A stretch of DNA of 64,000 bases from Sepiola atlantica (lineage: Eukaryota; Mollusca; Cephalopoda; Sepiida; Sepiolidae). The stretch covers positions 110,203,032-110,267,031 of the forward strand of contig OY744519.1 in NCBI GenBank assembly GCA_963556195.1, given 5' to 3'. Position numbers and translations under genes: made by a program. The notes under the pieces are model-generated. The model saw only the letters and a list, made by a program, of their open reading frames with translations. It ran no database searches and was not told the DNA's origin. Shown one piece after another: positions 21,652 through 38,100 of this stretch (positions within the stretch are counted from its first letter, which is position 1; each line of letters opens with the position of its first letter).

Positions 21652-24364
21652 TTAAAAACAATAAAGATTTATGAATCCCAAAACTAGTTATTATGTTTCA
21701 GAATTTTTTAGATGGATTTTGATAATTTGCATTATTTGGCTTATTCGGACAACTGTTCTCATCTTGGATGTTATTCTCACAACGTTTCGGCCGATGTAAT
21801 CTTCAACCTTCTTCATGTGTGTCTTGTCAAACTAGGGAATCTGTACTAAATTTCAAACTGAACCCTTTATTTAATCCACAGGGGTAGCTTGCTCTTGTTC
21901 TGCCTACCATGGCCACATAGAAGTCTTAAGTAATTCTTAATTATATTCTTAGTATCGCCTGTACTGAGGATTGAACTTTCAACCTCCAGAAGACTGTCAC
22001 TTAGAACTGATTATTGCTTAGCACTTTATCCGTGGTGCCACAGATTTGACAAGATGCACATGAAGAATGTTAGAGGTGACATAGGTCGAAACAAGACAAA
22101 TAATGCAAGATTTATGAATACCAAAACTACTGTTCAGAATTGCAACAAATTTGGCATGAAGCATCCTTGGCATACTGAGAATCAAAATTATACTACTCCT
22201 ACCTTTAATACTACTAACACCAAATTGAAGAAAGAGGGACGTGGAGTGATTTCTACATTTAAAGAGAAATTGATTCTAAATCGGCATCCTGGTTGGAATT
22301 GGGGTGTAGTATCTGTTCTGTGCACTGTGTAAAAGAGAAATCCTTCTAGACTGATGCAATTTTAATTTTTGCCCTCATTGTGCCCCTTTTTGAAGAGCAG
22401 GATTTTCCCCACATTAAAAACTGACGTTGTGTCTAATTCTGCCTTTGTGGCGAGGCAAGTAAACTGGGACCCCCAATCATGGTATTTGTCTGTAAACAGA
22501 TGATAGAATTGTGAGTCGAAGTCGTTGTTTGTGGGATCTATGAGTGATGCAATGTCAGTTTTATGTAATGCTGAACCAAATCTTAGCCAAGATACTTTTC
22601 TCAATCGCCAGGAAACAATGAAACAATTCATCTGCTACTGCTTTGCTTTCCTCGAAAATGTATAAAAGAAAATCCGACCAATTGTCTTCACTCAACGCAA
22701 GGTAGCATCAGTGTTTAGGAATATTAAGGAATACTGGAGCGTATTAATACCTTAATACCTTTGGAATTTATGTAGATTTTTGTATGTATATATATTTTCT
22801 TTTTTAATTAAAAAAAAAAAATATCGCATCTGTAACTTGCTTTAAAAGGTATTTTATTTTACCTTATTCCTTGTTCTTAAATTTAATTTTGATGCTTTAA
22901 AAAAGGTATGAACTTTTCAAATATATACATATACCATGTGCAAGCGTAATCTCGTACCGAAAGTGAGAAAAAACCCACCTCATAAGCCGGTTGCAACAAC
23001 TAAACCGGCTGTCCAATAAGATCGAATGTACAAACTACACTGAAGAGGCCAATTTTATTTTGGCGAAATTTATCTGTACTATAAACTAAAAATGAAAGTT
23101 TATAAAAAAAATCAAAAAAATCGGTATAGATTTTTCTTTTTTAATTAAAAAAAAATATCGCATCTGTAACTTGCTTTAAAAGGTATTTTATTTTACCTTA
23201 TTCCTTTTTCTTAAATTTAATTTGGATGCTTTAAAAAAGGTATGAACTTTTCAAATATATATATATATATATATTTATAAACTCAATGTATGTGTGTATG
23301 TGTGTGTAAGATGTTTGTATGTTCCATATAAGAAGAAAGGTTAGAGAATCTATATAAAATGTAAAAGTGTATTCTTATATAAAATTTATCTGGAAAGAAA
23401 ATGGAAGTGTTGTCGAATCTCTAAGTACACTTTTAAGAGGCCTATGAGGGAATAAACCCATTAAAATTTCAAATATACCTATTTTCATGAAATTTAAATC
23501 CTATTTATAACATTTTCTGGAGAAGAAAATGAAAGTGGTCCCAAATATCTAAGTGCCCTCCTAACCTAAGGGGGCTATGAGGGCCTAATGTCCTTTACAA
23601 CTTAAAATATATCCCATTTTGATGAAATTTATATCATATGTATAAAATTCTCCGGAGAAGTGCAATGGAATCCTGAATCTCTGTGTTAGCCTCTATGTGC
23701 CGAATATCTAAGTGACCGATAGGGACAGGACTTCCTTAAAACTTCAAATAAGTATATCGAATTTTTATTATGAGTGCTATTTTAAAAGTTGAATAACAAA
23801 TGTCTATATTGTTTAGTTGGGTAAGTATCCGACTTGAAACATCGAATGTGCAGTTTAGATTCTACCCCCTGATTAAAAAGAAAAATTAAATCAAAGAATA
23901 TATTTTTCCCTTTTTTTATGTAATAAAACGTAAGTGAAGAATTTTGGTATATTTGGCATGTAACGTCTCTCCTTCTGAAGTGTTCCCAAATCTCTGAGTG
24001 CCGCCTGGGGGGTTATAAGGGAATAACCCGATTAATACTTCAAATGTATCCTATTTTTATGAAATTTAAATCATATGTATAGGATTTTCTGGGGAAGATA
24101 ATGCAAGTGGTTCTGAACCTCTGTGTTACCCTTTATGTGCTGAATATATACGTGCATCCCACCTTAAAGTTACCCATGAGGACAGAACCCCCCTTAAAAT
24201 TTCAAATATGTATATCTGATTGTTTTTATGAGAGTTATTTTAAAAGTTGACTTAACAAATGTCTTAATTGTTTGGTTAGGAAAGTATCAGACTGAAAACA
24301 TTGAGCGTGCGGTTTTCATTCTACACCACCCTCCGTCCCGACTTTTTTCAAATAAAATTATATG

Positions 24365-24455
<91 letters not shown>

Positions 24456-24579
24456 GTAAGTGAAGAACTTTGGTGTAGTTTGTATGTAACGCCTCTCAGT
24501 ATGTCTGTCTATTAGCCTCTCTCTCTTTTTCTCTTTCTTTCTCTATCGCTCTCTATATACCTAGATCTATCTACCTACC

Positions 24580-24610
<31 letters not shown>

Positions 24611-24696
24611 ACACGAAATTACATAATCACTGATGCAATAATTTATTTCACCCTTGTGGTATTGTCAAGCATCATAACACACATAACACACACACA

Positions 24697-24744
<48 letters not shown>

Positions 24745-26050
24745 AGGGAGGTGCGATAGCGCTCTATTCCTTAATAGACTTCAAAAACGGCCTATGCTAG
24801 AAATCTCATTTCTTTGATCAATCATAACTCAAAAACCAATTAACCAAATTAGTTAAAACTTTGCACAAAAATTTTTTTTGATAGGTTCTATAAGTGTGTA
24901 GAATTTCAGCATCATAAGTCAAGGCAACCCAGAGATCCAGAAAGGTCAGGCATGATTTTGTGTTAGCCGTGTGTACGTACGTACGTACGTACGTACGTAC
25001 GTATGTGCCACCCTGTATCTCATCAACTATTTGATGGATTCAGCTGATTTTTGGCAGAGATAGAGGTTCTAGGGTCTAGTTGATGGCATTTAAATTTCAG
25101 TTTACCATATAACTTAGTTTTCCAGAAAATCCAAAAAAACCTTATTATCCAACGTATTCATGTACTAATCCGATAAAAATGCTGAGTCACTGAAAACGTC
25201 CCATAATCCCTTGCCGGATGTACCCAGTCTTGCCATAAATTCTGTCCGGTTGCCTCAGGTTATACCATAACTGCTGTCCGGATGTATCAATAACATCATA
25301 GGAAGGCTATGTTAAGAGTGCGCACATGGAAATGAGGGGAAATCAGTAAGAGTGATTTTAGTAGTTCTCTGGATGCCTCCTTGATTTTCTAAGTATTCGG
25401 CGTTGTCCGGGAGAAAAGTGCTCAATATCCTAGATAGAGCTACTATAGTGATAAGTTTGTATAATATTTTAACGCCATCTACGTTTCTCTTCAGACTATT
25501 GTGCACATGGAAATGAGGGGAAATTAGTAAGAGTGATTTCAGTAGTGTACTGGATGCCTCCTTGATTTTCTAAGTACTCGGCGTTGTCCGGGAGAAAAGT
25601 GCTCAATATCCTAGATAGAGCTACTGTAGTGATAAGTTTGTATAATATTTTAACGCCATCTACGTTTCTCTTCAGACTATTGTGCACATGGAAATGAGGG
25701 GAAATTAGTAAGAGTGATTTCAGTAGTGTACTGGATGCCTCCTTGATTTTCTAAGTACTCGGCGTTGTCCGGGAGAAAAGTGCTCAATATCCTAGATAGA
25801 GCTACTGTAGTGATAAGTTTGTATAATATTTTAACGCCATCTACGTTTCTCTTCACACTATTGTGCACATGGAAATGAGGGAAAATCAATAAGGGTGATT
25901 TTAGTGTTGTGCTCGCATACCCTTAATGACAATAAAAGTGTAAAAATTTGTGAATTTCTTTGCTTTTGTACATTTAGTGTTTAGTGTATATGAATTTTCA
26001 TCTTAACCCTATTAAGGGCATATGATTTCAGCATACTGGCATTTTTCATG

Positions 26051-26121
<71 letters not shown>

Positions 26122-26462
26122 AACGCATCTCTGTCTGTGTGCAGGTTTGTCTCTAAAAAGGGAGTGTATTTTTAATATAAGTGTATTCACATGTACAATT
26201 TGCATGTGAACATAATGGAAGTAGTTCTGCGTCTCTAGCTGCCTCTTGAATGAGCTAATGATACTTTTTAAACATGTTACAAAATGAAATGAATCTATTT
26301 ATAAGCATTAAGTTAAGAGTATTAACATATACCTGAATAGCTCAGTGGGTAAGATACTTACCTGACAACATAAAGGTTACTTTTAAAGTAAACTCCTAAA
26401 TATGATGTTGCATATGATGCTATCCCACACTTTAACCCGGATAACACTGTGTAACACTGCTA

Positions 26463-26531
<69 letters not shown>

Positions 26532-26802
26532 GATAGTGTGTGTGTGTGTGTGCGTGTGTGTGGGGGGTGGGGGTGGGTAAAAAATACAGATGGAAAAAAC
26601 AAATTTTAAATAGAGGAAAAAATCATCAAAGAAGACGAGAGATTTTACCGGTTTCGTTCGGATCAACGAACGAAACCAGTAAAATCTCTCGTCTTCTTTA
26701 ATGATTTTTTCCTGCATTTAAAATTTGTTTTTTCGTTTGTCTTTTTTCACACATCTTGTCTTTTATGCATTTCATTTTTATGATATATCGGTCATTTTTA
26801 CC

Positions 26803-26880
<78 letters not shown>

Positions 26881-27007
26881 CCTTTCTGGTACCAAAGGTA
26901 CTAAAGCTTTTTTTTTTCTTTTTTTTTATGCAACCTTAATTCCTATATAATTTTATTTCTAGCTACCATATCGTAGAATGGTTCGTAGGTGTAGTGTTTA
27001 GATAGTA

Positions 27008-27082
<75 letters not shown>

Positions 27083-27157
27083 TAGTATTACTATTGTTAT
27101 AAAGAATTTTATTTGATATGCAAATTACCATATCACACGGTAGTCTTAAGGGTAGTA

Positions 27158-27215
<58 letters not shown>

Positions 27216-28074
27216 TTATTATTATTTATTTATGTATATATAAGTAACATTTTAAGCTGAATTATTTCGACACTTGATTATTGGGGAAATGGTAGTTTTA
27301 TCTGTACCATTGGAGAGCCATGCATATAACTGTCCTGTTTTTAAATCTCCGAAACAGTTACATGGTAAACAGCTGAAGATCCCCGTGTTAATATTAGATG
27401 CTTACGTTAAGGTCTCCTGCTTTTGTTTCACTGTTAGATACTTAATCCCCCTTTTTATTTTATTTACTTACTATTATATATTATTTATTTATGAATTTTC
27501 CAACAAATGTTAAGTCTACACTATTTTGGATTTTGTTAGTTTCTCTGGGAATTTAAACTGCATTTTCCTTTTTTTTTTGTCTTTTTGTTTAAAATAACTC
27601 AAAGCTTCTTTAGACTATATATATATATATATATAAATTGTGTGTGTGTGTATGTGTGTGCGAAAATATAGACTGGCTTTTTCGTGTAGCTACTTAAAAG
27701 TATGCTTTGAATTTTCCCAGAAACGTGTGTAGTTTTCATTGCTCCGAAATTGACATTAAATCACAGTATGATATAACTCTGACCTGTTAGATATGAACTC
27801 TCATCTGACAGATATAAGCTGCATCGGGTTGATAATGAAAAGGGAACAGGTGGTATTGGTATTTTTATTGCAGAGAAATTGATAGATAAAGTAATTGAAG
27901 TTAATCGTGTAAGTGATCGAATCATACTGATGAAGTTGATGGTTGGTGAGAAAATTTTCACAGCTATTTATGCACTACAATGTGGTTGAATGAAGAAGCT
28001 GGGCTTGGCATAAAGTCGCAGCTGAAACATATATGTACATATGTAGTCAAAATATTTGTATAAATAAAAATGTA

Positions 28075-28138
<64 letters not shown>

Positions 28139-29153
28139 TGTGTGTGTTCATATATTTTGTGTATATAATGTTTTTGTGTGTGTGAATTCATATTATGTAT
28201 ATTTAGTGTGCACGTGTAATTATACAATGTACATTGGGTGTGCATATAATGTATATTGGGTGTACATATATATAATCTATAATTTATGTGTGTATATATA
28301 TATATAATGTATACTGTGCGTGTTGAGTGTATATTTATGATATATATCGTGAGCATGCTTATATGTAATTTTTTTCATATATATAATGTATAGTGTGCAT
28401 GCATATGTTTCCCTGATCTTTTTCTTTTGATTGTTCTTACAAATAACATCTTGGATTTTTGATCCTTTGAATATTCTTCACGTTCGTAACTATATTTTTG
28501 GGGAGTGACTGATAAACATAATTTTAATCCTGTTGTTCTTTTACTCTTATTCGTGGTGAACCCCATTTGGTTCTCTTTATGTTTTAAACTACGGATTCTA
28601 AAGAAAAGGACCAGTGTTTTATGTTGATTATTTGACTCTCGTCATACATCGTAATTAAGAGGCTAGAGTTATCTTCCCTTATGTTTTGTGTTTTATCCGT
28701 TAGGTGTCGCTCGGCCCTGACTTTAAATAACTTTTTTTCTTTTTTTTCTCTCTCTATCTTGCCTTCGTTTGACGAGGTTAATAAAAAATCAGTCACTGAT
28801 TTTTAAGTAAACACCTGAGTTATGACTTGTTTTTAAAAGAAAAGCTGCTTTCTTCAACACCACAAGGTAGGATCGTTTCAATTTCCTTTTTATTATTGAT
28901 GTCGTATTAATTTCTGCAACATTTTAAACCATCTGGATATTTTGTTTACGGTACAGGTTTTTCTGGAAACAATTGTAAATCCGTAGAGTTGTTTTAAGTA
29001 TAAATTATTATAAGATGACATAATAATAAAAATATTGAAAAATGTATAAGCTCTATTTAATTTCTAAATATCAAGCTTCTCATTTGTAATTTAAATTAGA
29101 TTCCCTTGTGAATCAACTTGAACTATATATATACATATATATATATATATCTA

Positions 29154-29194
<41 letters not shown>

Positions 29195-32100
29195 ATTATG
29201 TTCATATGCATCAATGATTTTATTTGGGTAAACATAAATTCAACTTCCGGTGAATTCTGAATGAATGGTACTTGGAGAAAAAAAAACGGAACTCTTCAAT
29301 TTCGATTTCTTAATCGGCAGCTGCTTCATATATACTACAGAAGTGCTTTTTATTTTGGTAAACATTGTGGTCAACATTGAATCGATATGATTAAACTTAA
29401 CAAATCATATACTTTATAGCCAATTTACTATTGAGAGTCAGTACAACAGTTCCTAGAAAATCCATTAATATAAGAAAATACGTTTTGATTATATTTTTTA
29501 TTAACTTACTACTGTACATCCTCGTTCAAAAATGAAAGGAAAAAATATTCTTCATCAGTGTTTGCACTCGCTGTTTAAATATATTACTAAAATATTCATA
29601 TAAAATCGTAGAATTAGGTCAGTAATTTAATTTTTATATATAAATTATTATCACTTCTGATAACCTATAGAAAAGAATAACACCCACCATTAGCTTTTAT
29701 TATAGAGTGAAAATTTCGGTGCTTCTGCTGTTTCGCCACAACATGTTAGGCTTCTCTTACAAAAATAGCTAAAAAAATGTATAAACGTGGTAGCTTAAAA
29801 GAAGACTGTACACCAAAAAATAACACAAATTCATCCAGTATTTATTAAATTAAAAATAAAAAAAACGATGTTATCTTTCGGTAGTCATTTTTGTTAAACC
29901 AATAAACAAAATTTGAGTTATGTTCCTTGCCTATTTCATAAGTGAAAATGTCTACAGATTTTTTTTTCTTTTCGTTATAATTTAATAAATGTTGGATAAA
30001 TTTGCGTACTTTACTATACAATCTTATTTTCAGCTAACACGTAAGTACATAACAAAGTTTATACATTTCTTTAAATATCTTAATGTTGGGGCAAAACAGC
30101 AGAAGCACCAACATTTCTTCCCGAATTCATTTCAGGCAACGGGATAAGTCTGAGGTGGTTATCTGACTTGCTACTTGCTTTCTCGCTTCCCTTCAGCACT
30201 TAAAAGGGTTTCGTCGGGAGTTTAGAAAAAACATGTGTTTTACTCACAAACTTTTTCATAAATGAGTGGAAGTATAATTATTGCTATATAAATAAATACA
30301 CATTGGTCTTTATTATAGAGTGGATGATTAATTAGTTATTTCAAGCCTGCTCAGATATAATTGACTAGACTCTTCCATGTTTCATGGTCTTCCATAGCAT
30401 TCTTTAGTTCTTCTATCAACAAACGGGTGTCATTTCTTAACTGGTCCACATACCTAATTGCTGGCCTTCTTCTTTTCCTTTTTCCCTGTTTTGGTTCCCA
30501 CATCAGTAGTTACATACCAACTCTTGCTTCCTCTTCCTTCTTGTTTAGGTACCATCTGACCTTTTACATATTTCATTCGTAAAAGTCCAGCTTTCTACCC
30601 CATACAGTAAAACACTTTCAACTGTGGATCTGAAGAACTTGATCTTAAGTTCTCTTTTCAGTTTTGATTCCCAAATCTTATCTAACTTGTTTAGTGCCGT
30701 CCATGCCAGCCCGATTAGAACTTCCATGCCCTTTTTTTGCTATCTGCAATCCATGAACTAAGATATTTGAAATCATACACCTGTTTCAATATCCCGCCAC
30801 TCAGTGTTTTTTAATCTGTCTCGTCTTGGTTGAACAACAAATAAATGGAATATATATATATTTAAATGTAAATACACCGAGAATTATGTTTCATTTCTAC
30901 ATAGAAAATCAATACACTAATAATGAGCAAATGGGGAGTAAATTTAAATATTTTTTTACATATATTTGATACTCAGGGATGGTAGTGTAGTATCTGTTTT
31001 GTTGCCAGACTAATGTACTATTTTATTACTAATTAGCGGAACCCGTCGCCCGGCGTTGCACGGGAGAAAGTACTACCTATTGCATGACGTAGAATAAAAA
31101 AAGAAACTGCCTATTTTCTACCGTGTTGGCGAATGTTTTAAATTAAAAAAAAAAAGAAAAAAGTGGTAGCGTAGGATGGGATCGAACGCTAAAACTGGCG
31201 ATCATGAAACTTACCTTCTTAACGACTGCACCACGGGTTCAAGTTAAAAATATGCATGAAAATAGATCAATTAATCTAAGCTTGTTTATTGGCATGCGTG
31301 TTATGTTAACATTTAGCTTCTGTTGACCAAATATTAAGTTCACCACTGACACGGTTTAGGTCATGGGCAAGTTTTCTATAATATGCGTGTTAGAGGTGTA
31401 TGATTTTCAAAATGTAAATGTATCGGGGTTTACCAGTATCTTGGTGCTTATTGAATTAAATAGGAAGTCGATTCGATCAAGAAATTGTAACTGCCATGTT
31501 GAATGAATAAATGTTGCAGGAACTATGTTCGTTAATTTCATTCGTTTAATTCCGGAATGAATATAAATGTAGAAGTCATAGGTAGAATTTGAAATAACGT
31601 AATCTGATATTCGCGGAAAATCATCGGAGTGAACGGGAGCGGTCATTAAGTCTTTGTGTATTGCTTTATATTATGTAGTAAATTAATACCAGGCAAATAA
31701 TAAATAAGAACTGGGTGTTTTGTGAAAATTAAACTGTGCTTATTAGTTCCTGGTGTCGATGAGTAGAGTGACAGTACAGAATTGTTAGGGAGAAAAGTTT
31801 TTGCTACCACCTATATGGAGTTGGTTTTTCGGAGAGACGTGGATGGTGGGCCAAATGTAATATTTAGTGTTAGGTAGAAAAAAATAATAACAAATTTACT
31901 AAAACACGCTCGAGTGAATAAGTGTAGTATAGTGGTGAGTTTAGTAGCCTGTGATGCATGTGGTTATTTTCCTATACTCCGAGAAGGTATAGGGGAAAAA
32001 ACGTCTCTACTTTATATATTAGATAACATCATCTCATGCATTACCTCCTTTTTTGGGGAAAGGTATCTTTTTAGAAAGTAATAAAATACAACCCTTGATT

Positions 32101-35100
32101 ATTATTTTAGTATGGTATCACCCGAAATACATTTATTTGCCGAAAAATCAGAAAATTTATTTTTGGTTTGATTATTTTTATTTTTATTATTTTGTTTATT
32201 ATAATTAAGATAATTTACACATTTTTCAACTGAAGAAAAAACATAGTTCACTGCGAGAAAAAAAAAACATTGTTATTTGTAAGAAAATCAGAATAATATT
32301 ATAACGTGGCCCCTTTTTTAAGGGATCAAGTATAAAATATGTAATGTAGCTTCGAATTTTGTTATTGAAATCATCGTCATATAATGTGGCTTAAAATGTT
32401 ATCTATCGAATTTCATCACTCATGTCCTGTCAAAATAAACAAACATTGAATTCTAGATGCAATCACTATTTACATTCCATTTCCAATGAAAAACCGCTAT
32501 TATAATTGTAATATGCATTACTTGTTATCTAATTAATAACGGTAGTATTGTTACATTCGTCCCTAACCCTAACCAACAAATCAAAATGTATGCCAAATAA
32601 ATTTTGAAAAAAAGAAACAAAAATCTAACCTTTTTTCTCACATTTTTCAAATAATTCCTTCCTCCCCATTTCTTTCTTTCATTGTTTAATATTCAACTGT
32701 CCTTTCTAATCTCCATTTGGACTTAATATTAATAGTGTATTTATCCCACACTTCATTTCATGACATGATGATTCCATTATACACAAAACTAACATTTCTT
32801 TCATAGCTTCTCATTTTAAACTATATTTGTAAAGTATTTGTTCTTCTAACAGTGCAATTAAATAATAGAAACTGTGTCTTTTATGAATTCCTCATCCAAA
32901 GATCAGTCGATATACTATGAAATTAGCAACAATGACAACTCATCAATTGTTTCACTGGCAGTTCATCCCGACCAAAAAGAATATTTGCTGAACTTCTAAA
33001 ACTATATGCAGGGAATTTTTCTTATCCCATTCTCGGCTTTTTTTTACTATCTTTTAGTCACAGAAAATGTAATTTATCTCTGGATACTTGACCTTTGGCC
33101 AAGGACTGAATTTTTCTATGCCTTCATCGTATGAATATCCCTAATAGCCTGTAGAAAATTGGGAAGAACAAACACATATTTGAAAACCATCTAAACCGTA
33201 TTTTCCCCAAAGTCACCACGTCACTGATTTTCAATCTCATGTTAATAAAGACAATGATAAATACATCCAATATATATCACTTTTTTTCATAGAAACACAA
33301 TTTCTTAAAAATCAGCACGCTTTGTGCAAACAATTCACACAAAAAAAACATGGTCGAGGCATTTTCTGTCCCCCATTTCACCAAAACATAAACATTATTC
33401 TTAGTTACGGCTCTTTTAGCCACACCACAACAAACCCTAAGATAAATTCAAATTTGTTAGTGATGGTCTTGTTTATTTTTCCCAAGAAATAGCTGACTGT
33501 CAACACAGACATCTAACGTAAGGTCAAACCAAAAAGTTATCGTAATGAGTTATCTTTACTATGACTTATTTTTAATTTAATATTTAATCCATTTCTCCAA
33601 AACGTGTGTAAATATTTTAGTTGTTATAATGCACAATTCTCAAGCTTACATCTCACAGCCTTCCAGGTATTCAACGAGAACTGAGCTGCAGCTAAGATTA
33701 TCGATTTTTTAAATCCGGTGCCAATCATCAATTAATCTGTGTGTTTCCAATCGTTTATGGTCTCCAGCTCTCAAACTCACCAACTATCTGTTGCACTTTA
33801 CCGCTATTAATACTTAAACTGGTTCTAAAATAAAAGAATATAAAAAATTATAAAATCTGTACATGTTAAACTTGCTTTCACTTATTCTTCAGTGAAATCT
33901 ACCAGATGTTAATACTGGTATAGAAAATTGAAATCATCCACTTTATAATAAAAACCAATGTGTATTTATTTTTATACATATATTTATATATAAATATATA
34001 TACTTCCATCACGTCATGCAAAAATTAGCGAATAAAACACATGCCTTTTTCTAGCTCCTGGACAAAACCATTTTTAGTGGTGAGGAGAAGCGACAAAGCA
34101 AATCGCAAGTCAGACAACTACCTAAGACTTACCCCGTCGACTGAAATGAATTTGAAAAGAAATCCACCTCTCTATAATAAAAAGTCAAAAGTGGGTTTAT
34201 TTTTTTCTTTAGGTCATCAGAAATGATAATAATAATTTATATATGAAAAATTAAATAATTGGCGTAATTCTATGAATTTATATGGATATTTTAGTTATAT
34301 ATCTACATAAATAGCGAGTGCAAACACTGACGAAGCGTAATTTCTTTCTTTTTCTCATTTTTGGATGGAGGGCGTGCACTAGTATTAACATGATTGATAA
34401 TTGCTATCAAATTGTTTTCATTTTTATTTTTTTCGTTTAAAGATTTTATAATTTCGTTTTTATTTTATTTTATTCAAATAGATAAATATCGAGTGCAAAC
34501 ACTGGCGAAGCATAATTTTATTTTGTTCAAATGGATTCTATCGTTATTTCTATTACTGCAACAGAACCGTGTTCAAAAATATTCCAAGCATTTAACCAAA
34601 ATAATCTTTGAGGAAAATCTCACCGAAGTTCCATTGATACTTTCCAAACATTTTCATAATACTTTTCCCAATATCGTTTCCTTATTATGCTAGCAGACAT
34701 TCCAATATCGTTTTAATCTTTTGACATTTATCCTTGAAGACTCTGTTACAATATTTTCCTTTCCAATTCTTTTCTATATTTTCCTAAAATCTCTCCTGAT
34801 ATTTTAAAAATATGTCTCTGTATATCCTCACATAATGTTATTATTCACAGTACATCTGCACCTTAACTTTCACCTCAGTATTTTCCAGGCCTCAAATTTA
34901 TTTTTTTATATTTTGTTATTTTTTTTTTTTGTGAATGGCAGTTTTTTTTTGGGGGGGGGGGGGTGTTGACATTTCTCAATCTTCACATCCAAATCTGACC
35001 CTAACCTACAAGCATCCATTTCCTGGTATTCTTAAAAACATTTTTGCTCTTCTTCTTCTTCTTCTTCTTCTTCTTCTTCTTCTTCTTCTTCAATTTGCAA

Positions 35101-38100
35101 ACATCTTACCAAACCTCAAAGTAATCTACATAAAGCATCTGTTTTTGTCTTCGTCTTCTTCGATTAACTACTATGACAGAAACCTTAAACTCTCCCTCCA
35201 TAGATTCTGGAACAATTATATCTCTGGAACTGTCCTTCCATAGCACAACTTTAGATAATTTTGTGTAAATTGTTTTTACTTTTTGATACTTTAATACGTT
35301 AGTATTTGTATTTTTAGGCTGGATTTTTTTTTACACTAGCGGTTCTTCAAAGAAGTTGGCCTTATACAGTCTTTACACTATTTACAATTGGACAGATGTC
35401 TTTATAGTCACCAGATGAGGACTCCATTATGATTGTAAATAATAGAAAGTTCAATTTCTGATTTTTCTATATAATAATATGCTAAGGCATTTCGTGTTCA
35501 TACATAATGTATAACTTTTCACACCCATTTGAATAAGTGAGATCGTCCGATCGCCAAAGATGAAGTACAAAAAGTAACTGAGAAATAGCTAATATCGCTG
35601 TTTGCCCAAAATTTAAATTTTACCCGAAATCAAATAAACCGTCATGAATAGAATCCTGTCATTCCACCGACTTAAACAGCTTTACATGATACACTTTGCC
35701 TTCTTTTTATTTTAATACATCGAATTGTTACAATTTAAAATAAGTAAATTCACAAACAGTGAAGTTCATTTTATTTATTTAAAGAATATTTAGCTGACAA
35801 TTATTTTTATGGTAAGAAGAAATAGATTATTTACTTTAAAATGATTTAAATTGCTATGATATATATGGACAACTTAAAAAGTGAAAACATTCGTTTTATT
35901 TAAAAAAAATATATATTTAGCTGGCAAATATTTTTTTTACAGTAAGAAGAGAGAAGACGGTAGGTAAGCAACCACGAACAATCTTATGGGGCGGGGGGGG
36001 GGGGTCATGCTAGTCGATATAATAATATGCTAATAGTCCAGTCAATCTAGCTGATTTTTGGCTGTACCTCAAACAAATTGCTAATAAAGGTTCTTAACTT
36101 GGATATTGGGCATGAATAACCTATCTTTCAGATAAAAACGTTTACCAAAATTAGTCTTGCAGAAAAGGAGTCAACGGGTGCCATCTTTAAAAATTGACGT
36201 CCCTTCTAGCCTCACCTCTCTCAACTCAATTTCTGTAAATTCATCTTCAAAAATACCAAATGTAGCAATGTGAAATTGGATAAAACCAACAGTTTTCATA
36301 AAGTTAAATATAATTATAACTTCTTATGCCTTATTTTTGTCTGTTTTGATGTATTACTGCAGGAGCTTAATATTCTGTCATATTCTAATTTCAGATTGGC
36401 CAAAGTGAAGTACCGATAATTATGGATGCTGACAAGTGTGCTATTTGCAACAATGAACTGTCCAGTAATGAAGAAACATTCATCGTCAGCCAGAAGGGCA
36501 TCGATTCCATTAACAGATTGGTCAACGTCTTCACAAGAAATGCAGACAGCATTGGATCAACCCCAAATACATAGAAATTGACCGTAAAAACAGGTCGACC
36601 CATGATGAAATGCTATCCCATGCAAGCCGCGCTTTGTGTGTGTTTAACTTTAAGGAACACTGTCTTTTTGTTGTTCTGGAGCAAAATCTGATAGACAGAA
36701 AAGAGGTGTTGATGTTTCCCATGTAGAAACTATTGAGTTTAAGGACAGAGTGTTAAAAGTTTGTGAGAAAGTCCGAAAAAATAATGGCTGGGCATCCACT
36801 GTTAAAGGTAGAATAGGTTATGTTGCTGACCTTGTTTCAGAAGAAGCATGTTATCACAGAACATGTTTTGCAAACTTTTATTCGAATAAAAACATTCCTA
36901 AGGCATTCTCTTCTGTTGATTCTTCTAAGAAACAAAACCTAGGTAGACCAGAGGATTCAGAGAGAAAGCAGGCCTTTCTGGAAGTTGCTAAATATTTGCA
37001 GCAAAATGATGAGGAGCAACTCACCATTGTCGATCTTGTTAAAAAAAATGGAGGAAATTCTCGAGGACACTGGCTTTGAACCATACAATCTCTCATACAT
37101 GAAATCTCGATTGTTAGAACATTTCAAAGACAAAATCATTGTGACTGAAATTAATGGGAAACATAATGTTGTTACATTCTTAAGTACAGCAAAATGTATT
37201 CTCCATGAATTCTATGCACAGAGTCGCTCAACAGACAATTCAGAATCAAAGGCTATTAGAATCACAGAGACGATAGCCAAGCTTATCAAGAATATTACCC
37301 GTCTAATAATGATCTTGAACAGGATGCGATTCTTGAATATGTTCCTAAAACATTGTTGATCTCTCTCAGGAAGATATTTGCAGGCAAAGACAATGATTTG
37401 AAACTTGCATCAGTTGGTGAAGCGATAATGCAGGCTGCTAGACCCAGAGTTCTCCTTGCACCTTTGCAGTTTGGTTTAGCAGTGGAAATGCATGATCAAT
37501 TTGGATTGAGGTTCTTAATTGACACTCTGAATAAGCAGGTTTTCTCTTCATCTTACTCGGAAGTCCAGAAATTCTCCCCTGTTGAAACTGAATTTGTGCA
37601 GTTCGTAGCTGATAATGTGGACCATAATGTAAGGAGTATTGATGGATTCAGCACATTCCACGGTATGGGCATCATAGTATCTTTTACACCCGGGAAAGTT
37701 AAAGAAAAACCAGTTCCAAGGATTCAGGTCCTTTCAGAAGATATAATAAAGGTTGGAAGGATCAACATCAAGTACCTAGATTCACAGCACACCAACAAAC
37801 CACTAGTGACATTTAAAGAGCTCCAGCCCAAGAAAGTTGTCGATTCCACTGCTAATGTTGACATCCTTTGGGAGGTTTCACTAATTTCACATCCGTCCAG
37901 ACCCGCATGGTCAAATCTTATGTAGTTAGTGCACAGAGGAACATATCCTGGGAAATCAGCCACAGTTGTGTTGCCAATGATCGACATGGACCCTGGTAAC
38001 CCAACCTGCGTGTACTCAACGTTATGTTACATTAGTGATTTAGCCAGGAAAAACAACATTACACCGATTCTAAGATTCGATCAACCACTTTCGTACAAAG